From contig OZ038384.1 in the NCBI GenBank assembly GCA_964036045.1, forward strand, positions 38,122,238-38,186,237: 64,000 nt of DNA, written 5' to 3'. A program made the position numbers and the translations under genes. Position 1 is the stretch's first letter. Every line of letters begins with the position of its first letter. The DNA comes from Eutreptiella sp. 'Long Island Sound 2002' (taxonomy: Eukaryota; Euglenozoa; Euglenophyceae; Eutreptiales; Eutreptiaceae). Below are positions 9,818 to 22,451 of this stretch, in pieces. The notes beneath the pieces were generated by a model. The model saw only the letters and a program-made list of their open reading frames with translations, was not told where the DNA came from and made no database searches.

Positions 9818-12621
9818 ATGGAGGACCTGGCCTCCATGTGTGAAAGGCAATGCCGCAAGGCTTGCAATCTCCGCTCCGCTGCGGAGGAGTTGGAGGACAC
9901 TGGCAGCAACGGCAGGGCCCGGCGTTACCGGAAGCGCGGGTCCCCAAAACCCGCGGCGGAAGCCAGGGCGATGGAGACGGATCCCAGCCCGGTCAGGCTG
10001 TGGTCAGCTGCGGATTCCGAGGGGCATTCCGATGACTATCAGACAGCTTACCCTTCGGAGTCGGAGCAGATGGGCAGACCGCCTGCAAGGGCGCGCGCCG
10101 TCCCCGAACCCAGCCTGGAGCATGACGCCGAGGCGTTGGAGAGGCCTACCAGAGCCAGAACGGCGCCTGTGGTCCGGCACGCGGAGCCAAAGCGGGATAA
10201 CGTGGGCAACACACCCATGGCGGAGGAGTCCGAGGCGCCGGGAACAGTGGGATGCGCCGGCTCAGGTGGAAAGCACGTTGAGTGCCACTGCGAGCACGTA
10301 TCCTTCCTCATCGGCAAGTACCCAAAGATGGGGATGAACGCCATCATGCAGCACCTCGACCGCCTGGACAACCAGAAGGACGGCCTAGAGGAGGACATCG
10401 CAGGGATCCTGGATGACCAGTCGGAAGCGGAGAGAGAAGTGTTGGAGTTGCGAGCAGAGCAGAACCGGTACCGGGAGAAGCTGGAGATGGCCCTGCAGAA
10501 GCAGCAGCGAGTGGTGGACAGCCTCCTCCACCTGGTGGGAGACATGTCGGGATGCCTGAAAAGGCTAGAGGAGTTACAACCCCTCGCCTCAGGTCCGGAG
10601 CTCCCGGCAATGCCGGCAACGGCAGAGCTGGTGGAGCGGGTTAAGACCCTCAAGAGCGCCATGGAGAAACCCATGGGCGGTCCTGCAGAGGCACCTTACG
10701 CGCCTCCGCGTGTTGACCCGGGTGCGCTGCCGTTTGTTCCCATGTTCAGCGAATGTATAATGCTCGGGGAGCATACGGCACCGGCTGGGTCCATGTGGGA
10801 AGAGTACGGGACCACGGACCTCAGGAGCCTGACGGTACAGATGTCCCATGCCGCCCAGGATCCACCGACCACTACGACTGCCCATGCAGTTTATGCGGAA
10901 GAGGAGATCCAGACCATGCAGGGGCGAACCATGGGAAGGGCCGACGGACATGGTCCAGGCCATCCAGGCAGAAAGCTGTGGGTGAAGGATCCCACTACGG
11001 AGATATGGTCAGCCAGTGGAGCAAGTCCTTCCCGTATCCCAAACCCCATGGATTCAGGCCCAACTGGACCGCACTCCATGGAGGAGAGGGATGAACGGGG
11101 AGTGTACTCACACTGCCCGGCCACAGGTGGTATCCGTCTCGGTGGAGTGGTGGCTGGGGACGTCGGAGACGCAATCAGGATTGACGACCTCAGAAGAATC
11201 ACAATCCCCTACTACGATGGCAACCCCTCTAACCTGGATGACTTCATCCTGGATTGGGAGGACTTCGCCGAGGAGGTCGTCGGCGAGATGAAGGGAGCGC
11301 CAAGGGACAAGTGGGTATGTCGGACATTCCCACACAGGCTGGCGCAGGACCTGAAGGAGGAGCTCAGTGATCAGATCCGCGAGGGATTGATCCAGACGGA
11401 GCAGGCCTGCCTCCAGTGGCTGGAGGACGAGGAGCGAGTGGACGCCCCCAACCAGAAGTTGGAGGATTTGTGGTCCATTCCGCTGCCCCTGGAGCGCGGG
11501 GAGTTGCGGGACCGGGAATGGAATCGGTACATCCGCAAGTACTGAAGAAGCCTCAAGCTGGTGGAGGACTGGAATGAGTCCAGCGAGATCCAACACCTGC
11601 TCAAGGACGTCCTCCCCGGCCACTGGAAGAAGAGAGTGGAGGACGAGGAGAAGAAGAGAGCAAAGAAGCGCGTGGCCGTACGGATCATGGCATCGGAGGA
11701 CACCCACGCCGGAATAATGGAGTTTTTCCGGCGAAACCTCGGCGAGCCCAGCCGAATGTTGGGGTTGAAGAACGCGTCTACGTGGAGGTATTCGGCGACA
11801 CCATGGGGCAAAGGCTGACGCGCCTCAACAACGCGGTTTGGAGGCGCGGAGAGCCGCTGAGGATGCAGGTCATCTTCGCCCGCATGAGCCTGGACGAGAT
11901 CGTGAAGTACATCACGGTGGGGCTGAAGCTCAACGCCAAGAACAAGGCCCGCCTGTAGGATCGACAGGGCTATGGACATGGAGGTCATCGGGAAGATCGC
12001 CAACACCGAGAGGTCAAGGAGGACACGGTCGGCATCGCGGAGGAAGGGAGTGGAAGCGGCCAAGATCTCTGGACCGCGACCACCCCAGAGGATCATGAAG
12101 AAGCCCACTTCATCTCGTTCGTAGTGCACAATATGAAGGAGCATGGGCAGGACAGGTTCAGGTGGAACCGCTTCGAACCAAGGTTCAAGAAGAACCGCAA
12201 GGAACCACGGAGAATCGGGAACCCGCCGCTCTCGTTCCGCGGGTACAGATCACAGCACGACGGTTGCTGGGTCTGCTACGGCAAGGGGAACAACCATGCA
12301 CATGACCACCGGCATTGCAAGGTATATGAGGCTGACAAGAAGGCCTACTTCGCCGCCCATCCCGACAAGAAGCCCAAGAAGCAACGAATTGCCGATTGGA
12401 AGGCAAATGGCGGAGAAGGTGGAAAAGGCGGAGGAAAGGGCCAAGGGAAAGGCGGAGGAAAAGGCTATGGTGGAGGACCCGGCCCAGACCGACGCGTGAG
12501 GTCGATCGAGCAGGTTGCTGAGGACATGTTGAGGACGTTGGAGGAACTCAAAGCCCAGCAACATGGTGGACAAAGTTTTGGCGGATCGCAGCAGGAGGGA
12601 GCTGCGGCAGGTCACGTCTAG
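9818..12621 (+). pseudogene. gag: A2 gag, broken
   Basis: Encodes the structural Gag of A2. The chosen start is the ATG of MEDLASMCER, which is conserved in A3, although the frame stays open upstream through the primer site into the LTR. Seen in order: a Cys motif CERQCRKACN; an acidic/Pro-rich linker; a CHCEHVSF segment; a coiled coil of about 110 residues at 10290-10600; a capsid-like core starting at PYYDGNPSNLDDF (about 11210); and a zinc knuckle CWVCYGKGNNHAHDHRHC near 12266-12320, followed by a Gly/Lys-rich tail. Lesions: TGA 11543-11545 where A3 has an Arg codon, a 1-nt loss near 11774, and TAG 11956-11958. The frame ends in the TAG at 12619-12621, which appears to be the natural gag-pol stop. 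Confidence 0.85.
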
Positions 12622-15600
12622 AGGAGCCCCCACGGGAGTGGGACCCCGGAGGCCTCTCCTCCGAAAAATCAGTGGAATCCTAGAGAAAACGAAGGCACAT
12701 CCGGTGCCGAAGAAGGCTCCAGAAGAGCCAAAACCACTGAGTTTCGTCACTCCCAACCCCTGCAGCGCCCTGCCAAGGGAAGTGTATGTGGGCAAGGGAC
12801 GTGGCAAGAAAGAAGGAGCGGCCACGGAGAGCCCTGTGGCCGGGCAGGACCAGCCCAGGATCTACACCATCCGTGACCATACCCTCGAAGTCCTGATGCA
12901 CCCGGATGTGCTAGAGTTGCATGCCGTGAGAGTCGTCCATACACCGCAGGGTGACGAGCGGCAGTTGCACTTGAAGGTGCGTGCACGGTGCGGACAAGAG
13001 GAGTTGGTGGTGGATGTTTTGGTGGATACGGGTGCCCAGGTGAGCCTGGTCCGGAGAGGGTTGTTGAAGGAGGAATCCCTGCAGTCCAGCCGTAGACCGG
13101 TACGCCTGAAGGTGGCCAATAGAGAGATTATGGGTGGTGGCACCCATGAGGCCACTATCGGTATGTAATTCTGGGAGCATGAGCGCTTGAACCGCCCTGA
13201 TTTGGCGAAGAGAAGCACTCTATCCGGGAACTTCTATGTGGCCGACATTCCAGATTGGGATATGATCATGGGGTATGACTTCATGGTGGGAAACGCCATT
13301 GGAGCCCTTCCCCATCGTGCAACGCTGGTCCGGGAGGATGATGAATGCCTTACATGGCTGTCCACGGACTACGCATGCGGATCATCCGGATGGAATGCTG
13401 AGGAAGAGGATCGGATCGCCCAAGCGGTGAAAGCTGTGGGTGCCAAGTCCAGAGGAGACCGCGGAGTTCAGCTCACGGAGTATGGAATGGCGCCGCGGGT
13501 GTATGCCAGGATGATTCAGACGCTGGGAGCCGAAGTGCCGGAGACGGACGTCTTCGCTTCCCGGGATGCCCCACTTTTGAGGAAGTGTAGGAGGCATTGG
13601 CATCGAGGAGAGTCAGCCTGGCACAGGCAATGGGGTTTGAAGGAGTGGGGGCCCATGTATTGGCATGGCTCCCTGGAAAATACCAGACGTACGGTGGAGA
13701 AGATCGTCGCGGATAGGGCGAAGGGGATCCTGGTCATAACCGGCATAGGATCCACCCCATGTCCGCTGGAAGGTCTCAAGTCGACGCTGGATTCCATCAC
13801 CCTGAACGAGATGTCATTCGGGCCAGAGGAGGAGTTGTTCATCGACGCCAAGGGTTTATCAATGCCCTTCCCGGGTCAAGCGTGGGGTACCAAGGCTTTC
13901 CTGGTGGATGGGGCGCAGGCCCAGCCCACGGGTGATGAAGCATTCATCCGTAGGGTTGAGGCGGTGCCCATGCGGGTCATGTTTGAGCCCAAGGACGGGA
14001 CGGATCAGCCAATTGATGGCATTGACGTCCTGTCCCACGCCAAGATGGACCACGTCGTCAACTACATGCGGATGAGGATGCACGACCGTGTGGCAGCCAA
14101 GAGGGGGCGCGCCATGGTCACATCTCCGCATTGGTGCGATGACAAGATGTTGGTCACCGGCCAGTACGAGAAGGATGAGTTCGTGGCGAGGGTCATGGAT
14201 CACATCGCGGACCAATATGAGGGTCTGGTTGGGTCGGACCCGCCGACGTGGCATTTTCCAAGAATGGGGGCCGGTAGTGACAAGAACCCGGCTGATGCCG
14301 CAAATTTCCGAAGATTATCGGTGGGAAGCGCGCCCCACGACGATGAAGACGGCATGTCAGACGAGGAGAAGTCGGACTCGGACCCGGAAGAGGCCTATAC
14401 CGCAGTGCGGTCGGTTGTATCGATACCGAAGCAAGCGGCTGAAGGAGCCCAGGAGAACCTGAAGGTCGCCGAGCTGAAGGAGAGGCTGATAAATGCCTAT
14501 CCGCGGCTATTCAGTGGCGTCGCCAACAAGGACCCTCCAGATCGTGGGAGGTTGGGCACAGCGAGGATCAAGCTGAAGCCGAACCCCAAGATCTATCGTC
14601 ATTGAAGTACCAACTGCAGGGCGATCGGGCCGCGGCCATGAAGAAGTTGTTGGCCGAGTTTATTGAGCGGGGCTGGATCGAACCCTCCGACAGTGAGTGT
14701 GCCAGCCCAGCCTTTATCGTGCCCAAGAAAGCGAAGGGCGAGTGGAGGTCGGTGGTTGATTACAGAGGTTTGAACGAGCAAACCGAGCACGACTCGTACT
14801 CGCTCCCTCTGATCGACACCATCCTCCAAAAGCAACAAAAAAAGCGGATCTTCACGGTGTTAGACCTGAAACACGGCTATCACCAGATGCCGCTACACCC
14901 GGACTCCAGGCCCTGCACAGCGATGTCGACGCCGCTGGGGCCCATGCAGTGGAAAGTGGTGCCTATGGGCGCCAAGAATGGCAACGCCGCTTTCCAGCGC
15001 ATGACGGAGGACCTACTCGGTCCTGTCCGGGACTGTGCCGACCCCTTTGTGGATGACATCATCATCGGGTGCGGCACGGAAGACATGACTGAGGACGAGC
15101 TCAGCGAAGCGCATGAGAAGGATCTGCGCCGAGTGCTCAGCAAGCTGGACAAGCACAACATGGTGTGCAAGCCCACGAAAGCCTCACTCTTCGTGAGGGA
15201 AGTGCAGTTTGCGGGTCACGTGGTTGGTCACGGGCAACGCCGTCCCATGCCTGGGAAGCTGGCGTCCCTGCACCACTGGGAGAAGCCCCAGACCATCAGC
15301 GAACTCCGATCCTTCATGGGGTTCTGCAATTACTAATCGGGCTATGTCCGGATGTATGCGGAACTATCGGGCCCGCTGCACAAGATGCTGCAGGTGGGCA
15401 AGTTTGATGGCCGAAGGGGAGCAAGAAGAAGCTTGCCTGGACCCCTGAGGCCGAAGATGCGTTCAGCCACCTGAAGGAGCGACTCCTGGGGCAGCTGGGG
15501 CTATTCCTGGTTGACCCGAACAAGGGATTCGTGCTACGGACGGACGCCTCGGACTATGCTGTAGGGGCAGTCCTCGAGCAGGTCCGGGACGACAGGTCGC

Positions 15601-15680
15601 ACGTACCCGTGGCGTTTTGGAGCCGGATCCTGGCCGAGGGCCAACGTCGAACCTGGACCGCGAGGGAGAAGGAGACGTAC
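12622..15680 (+). pseudogene. pol: A2 pol part 1: protease, extra domain, reverse transcriptase, RNase H start
   Basis: The protease active site VDTGAQ lies at about 13020-13040. A region at about 13540-13815 with DVFAS, SAWHRQWG and VEKIVADRAKGILVI lies between protease and RT and resembles Dam-type methyltransferase segments known from other retroelements (inference). RT follows: VDYRGLN, LDLKHGYHQM, and the catalytic FVDD at 15046-15057. RNase H begins at LRTDASDYAVGAVLEQ (about 15530) and stops at KETY, where the composite is inserted. Lesions: an extra A near 12665, TAA 13166-13168, a 1-nt deletion near 14605, TAA 15334-15336 and a 1-nt deletion near 15415. TAG AGG AGC CCC at the gag-pol boundary matches A3. 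Confidence 0.9.
15677..15680. repeat. Left target-site duplication of the C/B composite (GTAC)
   Basis: GTAC precedes the TG at 15681 and recurs at 35200-35203 after the right end of B. In A2 it is part of the RNase H codons for Thr-Tyr. Confidence 0.85.
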
Positions 15681-16580
15681 TGAAGGATATTTGGGGGGAG
15701 GGGGCGACCTCGAAGCTTCCCTTAGGCATGCACACCTCAAACCCCCAAACCCATGAAGGCGAAGTCTTCCACTTGCATTCACGATTGTCCAAAGGATTCT
15801 GTGATCCTTGCCTCGGCCATGACACAATCTGGCGTCCTGGGCAAGGAGATGAAGGTATATGTAGACAAAGTATATATGTAGACAAGTAATATGTACAAGT
15901 AACAATTCTATACTATAAAATAGCATAAAAAAGAAGACGAAATGAAGGCGACGGCGTCGCCGCCATCAGAAAATCTGACGGCTACGAGGCGTCGCCATCA
16001 GGATCTCCACTGAGATCCTGCCCAAACTGGGCCAACCAGTGGTTTTTGGGCGAAAAACAATGAAATAAAATGATTTTTGAGTCAAAAACACTCATTTTGC
16101 GCGTCTCCCCCCAACGCGTAGCGTAAGCGACGCGACGCGTTTCTGTGTCAATTCAACCTACATATGAAAAGGCCCACTGTTGGGCTACGCCATAGGCGTC
16201 TGAGCGATTCCTGGAATCGCCTCAGCATTTTTTGAAAAATGCGTGAACGCGCCTTTTTTCGCAAAAATGGACCTTCGCGGAACGCCGCGAAAAAGGACAC
16301 GCTATAATCTTTTATTCCTAAAAACGATAAAACAATAATAAAATTGCCTAAAATCTTTAGAAATCGAGGAGTAAGTCCTCGTTCTGGAGCTGCGTCGCGC
16401 AGGCGACGACTGTCGTCGCCAGCCCAAAAAAGACGCAAAATGTCGATTTCTGGGGTATTTTACAGAAATCCCACAGAAATCAAGATGCCGTAGCATCGAC
16501 AGGAGAATTCCTGATCTGGCCTGGCGAAGAGCGCCACAGGCTGTGCAGCGGGTATGGGTGAAGCACCCCATACCGCTTCA
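15681..16580 (-). repeat. C 3' LTR (900 bp, complete)
   Basis: On + it starts TGAAGGATATTTGG and ends ATACCGCTTCA, so both strands give TG..CA. Bases 15681-16235 are repeated almost perfectly at 17461-18015. It holds several inverted repeats around GGCGTCGCC and GACGCG. Confidence 0.8.
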
Positions 16581-16591
16581 CCCCCCTCCTT
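16581..16591 (-). other. C polypurine tract
   Basis: Read on -, AAGGAGGGGGG sits directly before TGAAGCGGTA of the LTR. The identical 11-mer precedes the B 3' LTR. Confidence 0.75.
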
Positions 16592-17460
16592 AAAAGCCTT
16601 GCCTATATCCAAAGGAAGGCAAGGCCAAGGAGGCGCTCTGACCCCTGCAGTGTCCTGGTTTCAATACTGATTCATCAGAACAGTGGGGGGGGGGGGGCTT
16701 CGTGAGTAATTTACATGGGGGGGAGCACCACCCACATGTAAAAAAAAATTAATTTTTTTTTCTTTTTTTTTTTTTTTTGATCTTGAAATATTCATAGGGC
16801 AATTGCCCCTCAGGCGACAACACTGGTCCCTGGCACTCCTCGTAGCCTCTGGTGACCAGACCAGGGGCGCTGCAGGGCCTTCCGCCCAGACTGATGGCAC
16901 TTAGGTGCACATATTGGCCCTTTTTCTCCATGGGCATGGAAATCAATAATTCAATAAATTCGGAAAAAATTATTTAGGGTCAAACCCAAGGCAAGGCCTT
17001 CCACCGAGCCTGAATTTAGGGCCATTTCCTGCCCAAGGCAACCCGTGCCAGTTTAGGGTCGATTCCCAACCCAAGGTGACGAATGAACGCACCTAATTTG
17101 GGGGATTTAGGGTCATTTCCTACCCAAGGCGCCCCAAGCCTATTTAGGGTGGGACCGAATCAACCAACCCAAGGCGACGAATTAACGCGCCTTCTTGTGC
17201 ACTTCGCAGACGTCGTCGTCGTCGCTGTGGTCGTCGCCCAGCTGCGTCGGGCTGGACTTGGGGGCTCCATAGGGTCCATGGGGAAGTCATGGTCTTATCC
17301 ATCGTCGGAGTCCTTCATCGCGTTGATGCCCTTGACCTTAGCTCCTGCAGTTTCCCAGCGAACAGCGATCAGCGATCCGCGTACTCCTGCAGTCTGGGCG
17401 TCGTCGCCGTCCGCAGGCCGTCACACGCCCTTGGTGGCCTTGGCGTCGGCAGAATCCTTT
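16592..17460. other. C internal region, non-coding, with degenerate TTTAGGG-containing repeats
   Basis: No supported gene. It holds a run of 13 G at 16685-16697 and a T-rich tract at 16750-16779. Between about 16974 and 17175 there are five degenerate units of 35-60 bp, each pairing TTTAGGG(TC) with CCCAAGG. A GTCGTCGTCGTCGC stretch near 17210 may be what remains of an acidic coding repeat. Confidence 0.55.
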
Positions 17461-18012
17461 TGAAGGATATTTGGGGGGAGGGGGCGACCTCGAAGCTTCC
17501 CTTAGGCATGCACACCTCAAACCCCCAAACCCATGAAGGCGAAGTCTTCCACTTGCATTCACGATTGTCCAAAGGATTCTGTGATCCTTGCCTCGGCCAT
17601 GACACAATCTGGCGTCCTGGGCAAGGAGATGAAGGTATATGTAGACAAAGTATATATGTAGACAAGTAATATGTACCAGTAACAATTCTATACTATAAAA
17701 TAGCATAAAAAAGAAGACGAAATGAAGGCGACGGCGTCGCCGCCATCAGAAAATCTGACGGCTACGAGGCGTCGCCATCAGGATCTCCACTGAGATCCTG
17801 CCCAAACTGGGCCAACCAGTGGTTTTTGGGCGAAAAACAATGAAATAAAATGATTTTTGAGTCAAAAACACTCATTTTGCGCGTCTCCCCCCAACGCGTA
17901 GCGTAAGCGACGCGACGCGTTTCTGTGTCAATTCAACCTACATATGAAAAGGCCCACTGTTGGGCTACGCCATAGGCGTCTGAGCGATTCCTGGAATCGC
18001 CTCAGCATTTTT
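17461..18012 (-). repeat. C 5' LTR, truncated (first 552 of 900 bp on the + strand)
   Basis: It matches 15681-16232 almost base for base, then stops where the B LTR begins. The missing 348 bp would be the LTR 5' end in element orientation, and it is not found elsewhere in the window. Confidence 0.85.
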
Positions 18013-20956
18013 TGACGCGTTCCCGTGGGGGGCCGGCCACGGGACGCTGCGGTGGACACACGCAAGTGAGCAGGCAGGCAAAGCACTACGCTCACAAGGG
18101 CATCAATGCGTTGTCATGTGACAAAGCGTTTCAGAATCCTTGCCACTCTGCAAAGAGGGAACGAAAGTATGTACAGCAACACATCAGGATATGTACACAT
18201 GGGGTTAAGACTGGACTGGGGTAAGGGCATCACAGGACCATAGACACTCAGTCCCAACTCATATCCCAATCCCAGGTCCGACCCTCTCAGTGGCTGATGG
18301 GGGCGGGGGCTCAAACACAACCCATGCCCTGCTCAGTCCGGACCCTGAAACCCTGCCAATGGGAGAGGTGTCCCGCCCAGCCACAGGCGAGTTCCTGGGA
18401 ACCAAGGGGCTCCACGGCCAACTGACAGTGGCTCGCTATGCTCCCTTAGCGGCAGGTCCCAACTCTCCTCTGAGCCAGAGATATGGCCCCGCCATTATCA
18501 CCCAGGAGTTGGTAGCTGAAAATGGGCTGTTTCAGCCCAAACTGAAATTAGCTTGAAAAACTCCAAAATTGACCCCTCGTCCGGACCCGCCAGAGGTAGG
18601 GACGAGGCAACTGACCCTATGCCCTTCGAGTACGAACTCCCTGGAGCCCTCACCCAACCTGGTTCCCTCTGAGGTCCCGGCATCAGGGCAACACGGATGA
18701 GTCATGTGGGGTCATGATGCCAAAATCACCAAAATTGGCGTCATTCCCACGTGCGGCTCGCCCGGCCAAGGTAAGGCCAATGGCTCACAGGGTAGGAGGC
18801 AGGACCTAGGACTTATATCTGAGTGTACAACTTGGATTTAGGTCCAGGCTCCCTATGGGCTTAGAGAAAGGGGGCCGCCAATTGACCACACGGAAGGGGG
18901 AAATTGGGGTCCCAAAATTGGGTCATTTTGGCTGCTTGAAATGAGCCAAAATTCAGTGTGCTCCCGATAGTATATCTCCACGCCGGCTTGGAGATCGGAT
19001 CCGGCATTCCATACGTGATCCACCGGGAGTCCAACAGAGACTCCCATGCCCTTGGCTCTCAAAGATCTCCATGCCACCCGGCGTGGTGACGATCCCAATT
19101 GGGTCCACAAATGCAAAAATGGCAAAATTGCCCATACTCAATTTGGCCTAGCGCCTTGACGAAGGCGGCTCCGCTTCGCCCACGTGGTGTGTGGACCATG
19201 GGGACCATTACCCATAACACCCATGTCATATATGGTCCATTGGTCCATGCGTCCGGCGTGCACGAAGGTTAGAACATGGGGCACGGCGGGCAGCAAAAGT
19301 GGAAAATTGCTCAAAATGGCCAAAATTGCGCACACTCATGGTTAGGGCAAATGAGGCACATGCCCGACTCGGACCGGAGTGTGCCATAGGATTGGTATCA
19401 AGTCATATATGTCCAACATATCTTCGGGGCGTCCCCCAACTCCTCCGGTATTGGGAATGGCAGGGTCGCCATGTGAGCCCATGATTTGGGATAGTCCCAA
19501 ATCGCCAACATGGCGGCCACGGTATGCCAAGCCTAAGAGGAGTTATCCGCTGGGTCCAAGATATGTTGGCTACCGAAGTATGTACCCTCAGTACATTCTT
19601 GGGTCATGATGTCAATTGAGCGCAACGTTGAGATATACGTTCGCCACTTGACATCATGACGAGCCAAAAATGGCAAAATTGGTACAGAGACAAACCAAAG
19701 TGCCTTGAAAGGCACACAATTATATTATAATATCTTTGGCTTGGATCGTGCAATCAACTAATCCTTCTACACACAGTGACTTGACACCAATGACCTTCGA
19801 TCCCATATATGTGCTCCACTTGGGGCGCCTTAAAAGGCTACGAGCGCTACTTCCCAAGTGGGCACATGAAAATATGGAAAATGGCAAAATACACACCTTG
19901 CTCCCAACGCATCGCTTCGGGATCACCACACAAGCTTCCCTTCACGAAGGTTAGGCTTGCAATTGACCGTAAGGAGTATGGAGAAGGGGCTTGTACAATA
20001 TGAGGTCCATTGGCGGGCTTGTCTTGGAGCAATGGGCCCGCCAAATGGGCACGCAACACAACACATGGCACATACCAAATATTGCCCAAAAATGTAGCTC
20101 CCACCACGATATGTCATGCCCCTCCAAGGGCATAACTTTGTGTCAACCGCTCATAGGAACTCAAGGAGAGTTCCTATGCAACACCAACACTTGCGCGCTA
20201 CACTCGAAAGCTATCTTAACGCACGCAATGTCATGGCCAAAGAGTTATAACTCAAACTCTACCCTCTTGACCATGATCCATTACACTAGCGCGCATGTGT
20301 GGAGACGCAAGGCATATAATGCTTCCTAAATTACGTCGGGAGTATTGTGAATACATCCCACGTTTCCTTATCGTCAATACTCGCAAGCAACACGAGATAT
20401 GACCTTCACAAGTGGCCTCACGAATCAACTTTGTTTTGCCCATATCTTCAAGACAAATGGAGGGCAGGATAAAAGGGAAGTTGATTCCTGCATACGGAAG
20501 CACGTAGGTCCACTCGAAAGAGGTCAAATCAAGTGCGGGGATGTCGAAGTCGAAAATCCGATTTCGACATCCTGAAAAATTCGGATTAAGGTTGCGAGTA
20601 TTGATTATGAAAATTGCGGAAGCATCCATGCAGTTCCTGGCGACTTTGGAGCCTTCGTCGCGGATAGCGTTAAAATTTCCATTATAAACAGTTAAACTGG
20701 CGGTTACGGTAAAGTCGCGAACCAACCGCCAGCAGTCAAAACAGTGAGTATCGGAACGGAAGCATAAAAATTGACGGAAACAATATGAAAATAAAACCCT
20801 GTTGATTCCTGATATTCTGATACACAAATCTCCGCTGGCGGTGCATCGGTTGCCGATGCGGGGCTTCACGGCACGGAACACGCCGTGCATGGGGTTAGTG
20901 GACCGGAGATCGGTTGTATGCCGTGACCCGGCCATGGGGTTCTGGGTACCGCTTCA
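18013..20956 (-). repeat. B 3' LTR (2,944 bp)
   Basis: Same length as 32256-35199, offset 14,243 bp, with scattered substitutions. Read on -, large parts align with the A LTR: the GATTTNTNTATC..AATATCAGGAATC block, the GTGTTGGTGTTGCATAG segment, and the region around GATTCGTGAGGCCACTT. The A and B LTRs are thus diverged homologues. Confidence 0.92.
19604..19659. repeat. Long inverted repeat in the B LTR
   Basis: TCATGATGTCAA (19604-19615) pairs perfectly with TTGACATCATGA (19648-19659). Inside, GCG-AACGT and ACGTT-CGC extend the stem with one mismatch bulge. The same structure is at 33847-33902. It could be a cruciform, an RNA hairpin or a factor-binding palindrome. Confidence 0.7.
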
Positions 20957-20967
20957 CCCCCCTCCTT
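20957..20967 (-). other. B polypurine tract
   Basis: AAGGAGGGGGG on - abuts TGAAGCGGTACC of the 3' LTR and would prime plus-strand DNA synthesis. Confidence 0.85.
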
Positions 20968-22451
20968 AGAGCAAACCCTGGGGGGGCTCGATAACACCCA
21001 CGCATGGCAGCGGGTACCCAGGACCACTCCCTGAAAAAGGGGGGGGGGGGTGTCACATCCTCACTTCCTACGACACTGTAAGATAGGTATCCCACAGTGG
21101 GATAGGTATGCTGCTGTAACAGCTCGTAGCTCATGTATAGTATCAAGTATCAAGTCCCGGGTCCTGGCGGCGATTGTTCGGCATCCAAAGGACCCGTTAA
21201 CCCATACCAGGCGCACCGGGTGCCGGCTGCTACGGTCACCACCACAGTGGCAGTGGCATACACGGCCAACATAGGCGTCACACGACGGCCGAGGTGGCCC
21301 CACAAGTCGAGAGCGACCACAAAGATCCATCAGGCTACCCCAAGCTTCCCAAGGCCCGCCGACTGGGGAGAGTCCCCACGGGTCCTTCCTCGGGCGCACC
21401 ATGTCCATATCCATACGACGCGAGTCCAGAGTGCCATAGTCGAACTCCTTACGAACCCCAAATCGTAAGGGAACTCCTCCTGAAGGGATCGGGCATCAAG
21501 GCCGTCTTTTCCCTCGCCCTACTACCACGAAGCGTGGCCATACATGAGGGAGTCCTCATGCAGTGTGGGCGGAGGCGTCGACTCCTCAAACCACCAGTTT
21601 CCCAGGCAGACTGACCGAGGTCAGGAGCACCGGAGGCCGCCATCCGAATGCAAGTGCGTCTGCAAATCGGTAGGCTCACACTGGGACTGACAGTGGCGGA
21701 CCGCTGGGAGTGTAGTCAGGCAACTGGGCTTCCCGCCTGGCGCCATCAGGATCTCCACACATCACAGCGAATAGGGCAACACGGTATCACGGGCACTCAA
21801 ACAGTAGAATCTGTAATCAAGTACTGGTCCAGGCCGGACCAGGCTGTAAGGATATGTACACGGCGACTCAAGGCGCCTCTGTATCCCGATTCGTGGTGAA
21901 AAACAGTCCATCCCTCAGCGATGGGCTGATGACACTTAACATACAGAGGCACATATCCTGGAGGGCAGAAAAACAAGCAACAATTTGGGTAAATAGGCGT
22001 GTAAACACACTCAGAGCAGAGTGCCAAACCACGCCACGGTCAGGATAAGGCAAATGCAGGAGGATGGACAGGATAACGCCTGAGTTCAGGCATATATAGT
22101 CTCGAGACACACGTCGACTGGTCTGGATTCCGCAAATGCCATGGAACCAGACCACACACTCAAAAATCGCAATGCCGATGACAGCGGCATCCGTTGCGCA
22201 ACGTCGTATGGGCTTCAAGGCCCCAAGAGCTCAGAATTATGAAGGTCAGTCGCCCTACCTGGTTTCCCAAGGATTCAGCAGGGGGGGGAGTGACGAATAA
22301 AAGAAGAGAGGGGCCATCCTCCTCTGGATACAGCAGGGGGGGGTATATGGCCACTCTGTCACCGAAAGATGGAAGAGAGCAAGCAAGTAAGGGACGATTC
22401 GTCGGCCTCACAAGCGCTCATAACACATCAGGGGAGAGCTCAGGGCGCTGA
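20968..22451 (-). other. B 3' untranslated region
   Basis: About 1.5 kb between the pol stop and the polypurine tract, with no gene I can support on either strand. It contains G-runs at 21041-21052, 22276-22283 and 22335-22342. The phrase GTATATGGCCACTC (about 22342) also occurs in the A3 3' untranslated region (about 38700), so it may be a shared processing or packaging signal. Confidence 0.6.

Larger units (their letters stand above)
15681..18012 (-). mobile_element. Element C: short non-autonomous LTR retroelement (TRIM/LARD-like), 5' truncated
   Basis: On the - strand, a truncated 5' LTR (18012-17461) leads to about 880 bp without coding capacity, then a polypurine tract and a complete 900-bp 3' LTR (16580-15681). 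The LTR tip TGAAGCGGTA and the tract AAGGAGGGGGG are the same as in B, so C belongs to the B lineage and was probably mobilised by its proteins. The base following the LTR on the internal side gives AAAGGATTCTG, not the usual TGG primer site. Confidence 0.7.

Noticed and set aside
15681-18012. C as a standalone insertion inside a B LTR
   Set aside because: No duplication at 18013 and no continuation of a C LTR after B; the GTAC duplication brackets C and B together.
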